From a virus, in the IMG/VR virus record IMGVR_UViG_3300035698_005240, positions 1-52,332 of that record: 52,332 nt of DNA; one strand, written 5' to 3'. The notes below the pieces were generated by a model, which did not search any database, was not told the origin of the DNA, and worked only from the letters and a program-made list of their open reading frames with translations. Shown piece by piece: positions 52,109 to 52,332 of the stretch. Made by a program: the position numbers and the translations under genes. How positions within the stretch are numbered: the stretch's first letter is position 1; the number at the start of each line of letters is the position of its first letter.

Positions 52109-52125
52109 TTGGCATGATTTTTGCA
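52109..52125 (+). promoter_or_regulatory. sigma-54-type promoter 2
   Basis: TTGGCATG, four bases, TTGCA, GG and GC again 10 bp apart, 47 bp after the first. Confidence 0.7.
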
Positions 52126-52205
52126 TAAAAAGAATTTACGATAGTTGTGGACAATTTGCAAATTAACCCGTAAAATGTAATAGTGGGAGATCGACCCCGC
52201 GAAAA

Positions 52206-52332
52206 CGGCGCTGAATGCGAATCATTCGCATTACCATTCGCATCCCAAACCGGCGCTGAATGCGAATCATTCGCATTACCATTCGCATCCCAAACCGGCG
52301 CTGAATGCGAATCATTCGCATTACCATTCGCA
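52206..52332. repeat. 45-bp iteron-like tandem array running off the window
   Basis: Units at 52206-52250, 52251-52295 and 52296-52332 (cut) are identical. Each has GGCGCTGAA, the palindrome TGCGAAT-C-ATTCGCA and a further ATTCGCA, so three copies of one heptamer per unit. Candidate binding array for a replication, packaging or terminal-repeat function. Confidence 0.9.

Noticed and set aside
51699-52154. Small frames overlapping the tandem repeats and sigma-54-type sites
   Set aside because: They follow from repeat structure, lack ribosome sites and show no protein-like pattern.
52206-52332. CRISPR array
   Set aside because: The units are directly contiguous and identical with no unique spacers, and no cas gene is present.

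Overview
The window looks like about 52 kb of a lytic, T5-like siphovirus of a Gram-negative (probably aquatic, gammaproteobacterial) host. The evidence is the T5-type set of early genes in T5-like order: D15-type flap exonuclease, Hjc-type resolvase, SbcC/SbcD pair, ssDNA-binding protein, UvsW/D10-type helicase, family A DNA polymerase, primase, DnaB-type helicase, a D5-like DNA-binding protein and an NAD+-dependent DNA ligase split into two genes. Further along come a T5-type endolysin/holin pair, a large tRNA cluster and a gene-poor, repeat-rich end that resembles a terminal repeat. Relative to the usual T5 map the window is reversed: late tail-fibre genes at the left edge, first-transcribed terminal DNA at the right edge.

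Layout. 1-3.4 kb (+): tail fibres built from a seven-bladed beta-propeller, in a duplicated cassette with decayed copies. 3.4-24.8 kb (-): nucleotide metabolism (B12-dependent ribonucleotide reductase, MazG-like), recombination and replication, Myb-like and PC4-like DNA-binding proteins, an HslV-like Ntn hydrolase and a small SerRS-like protein. 24.9-35.5 kb (-): a circularly permuted tmRNA gene beside an HNH gene, 17 tRNA genes, several degenerate tRNA-like elements, structured RNAs, small genes and the lysis genes. 35.6-42.7 kb (+): about 25 small early genes including a phage ribosomal protein bS21. 42.7-43.35 kb: a promoter-terminator bounded non-coding transcript. 43.35-50.5 kb (-): more small genes, three more tRNAs (Lys, Glu, Asp) and pseudoknotted RNAs. 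50.5-52.3 kb (+): one small gene, a series of strong promoters, structured RNA, tandem repeats, two sigma-54-type promoters and an iteron-like 45-bp repeat array running to the window edge.

Regulation is uniform. Nearly every unit starts at a near-consensus TTGACA-17 bp-TATAAT promoter, so host RNA polymerase can read the early region directly. The content leans towards translation: 20 tRNAs, a two-piece tmRNA with its own tag (ANDETFGETALAA), bS21, a SerRS-like core and two genes that seem to start at ATT. The permuted tmRNA is the most unusual element; the tandem sigma-54 promoters, the knotted RNAs and the tRNA-like elements without anticodon arms follow.
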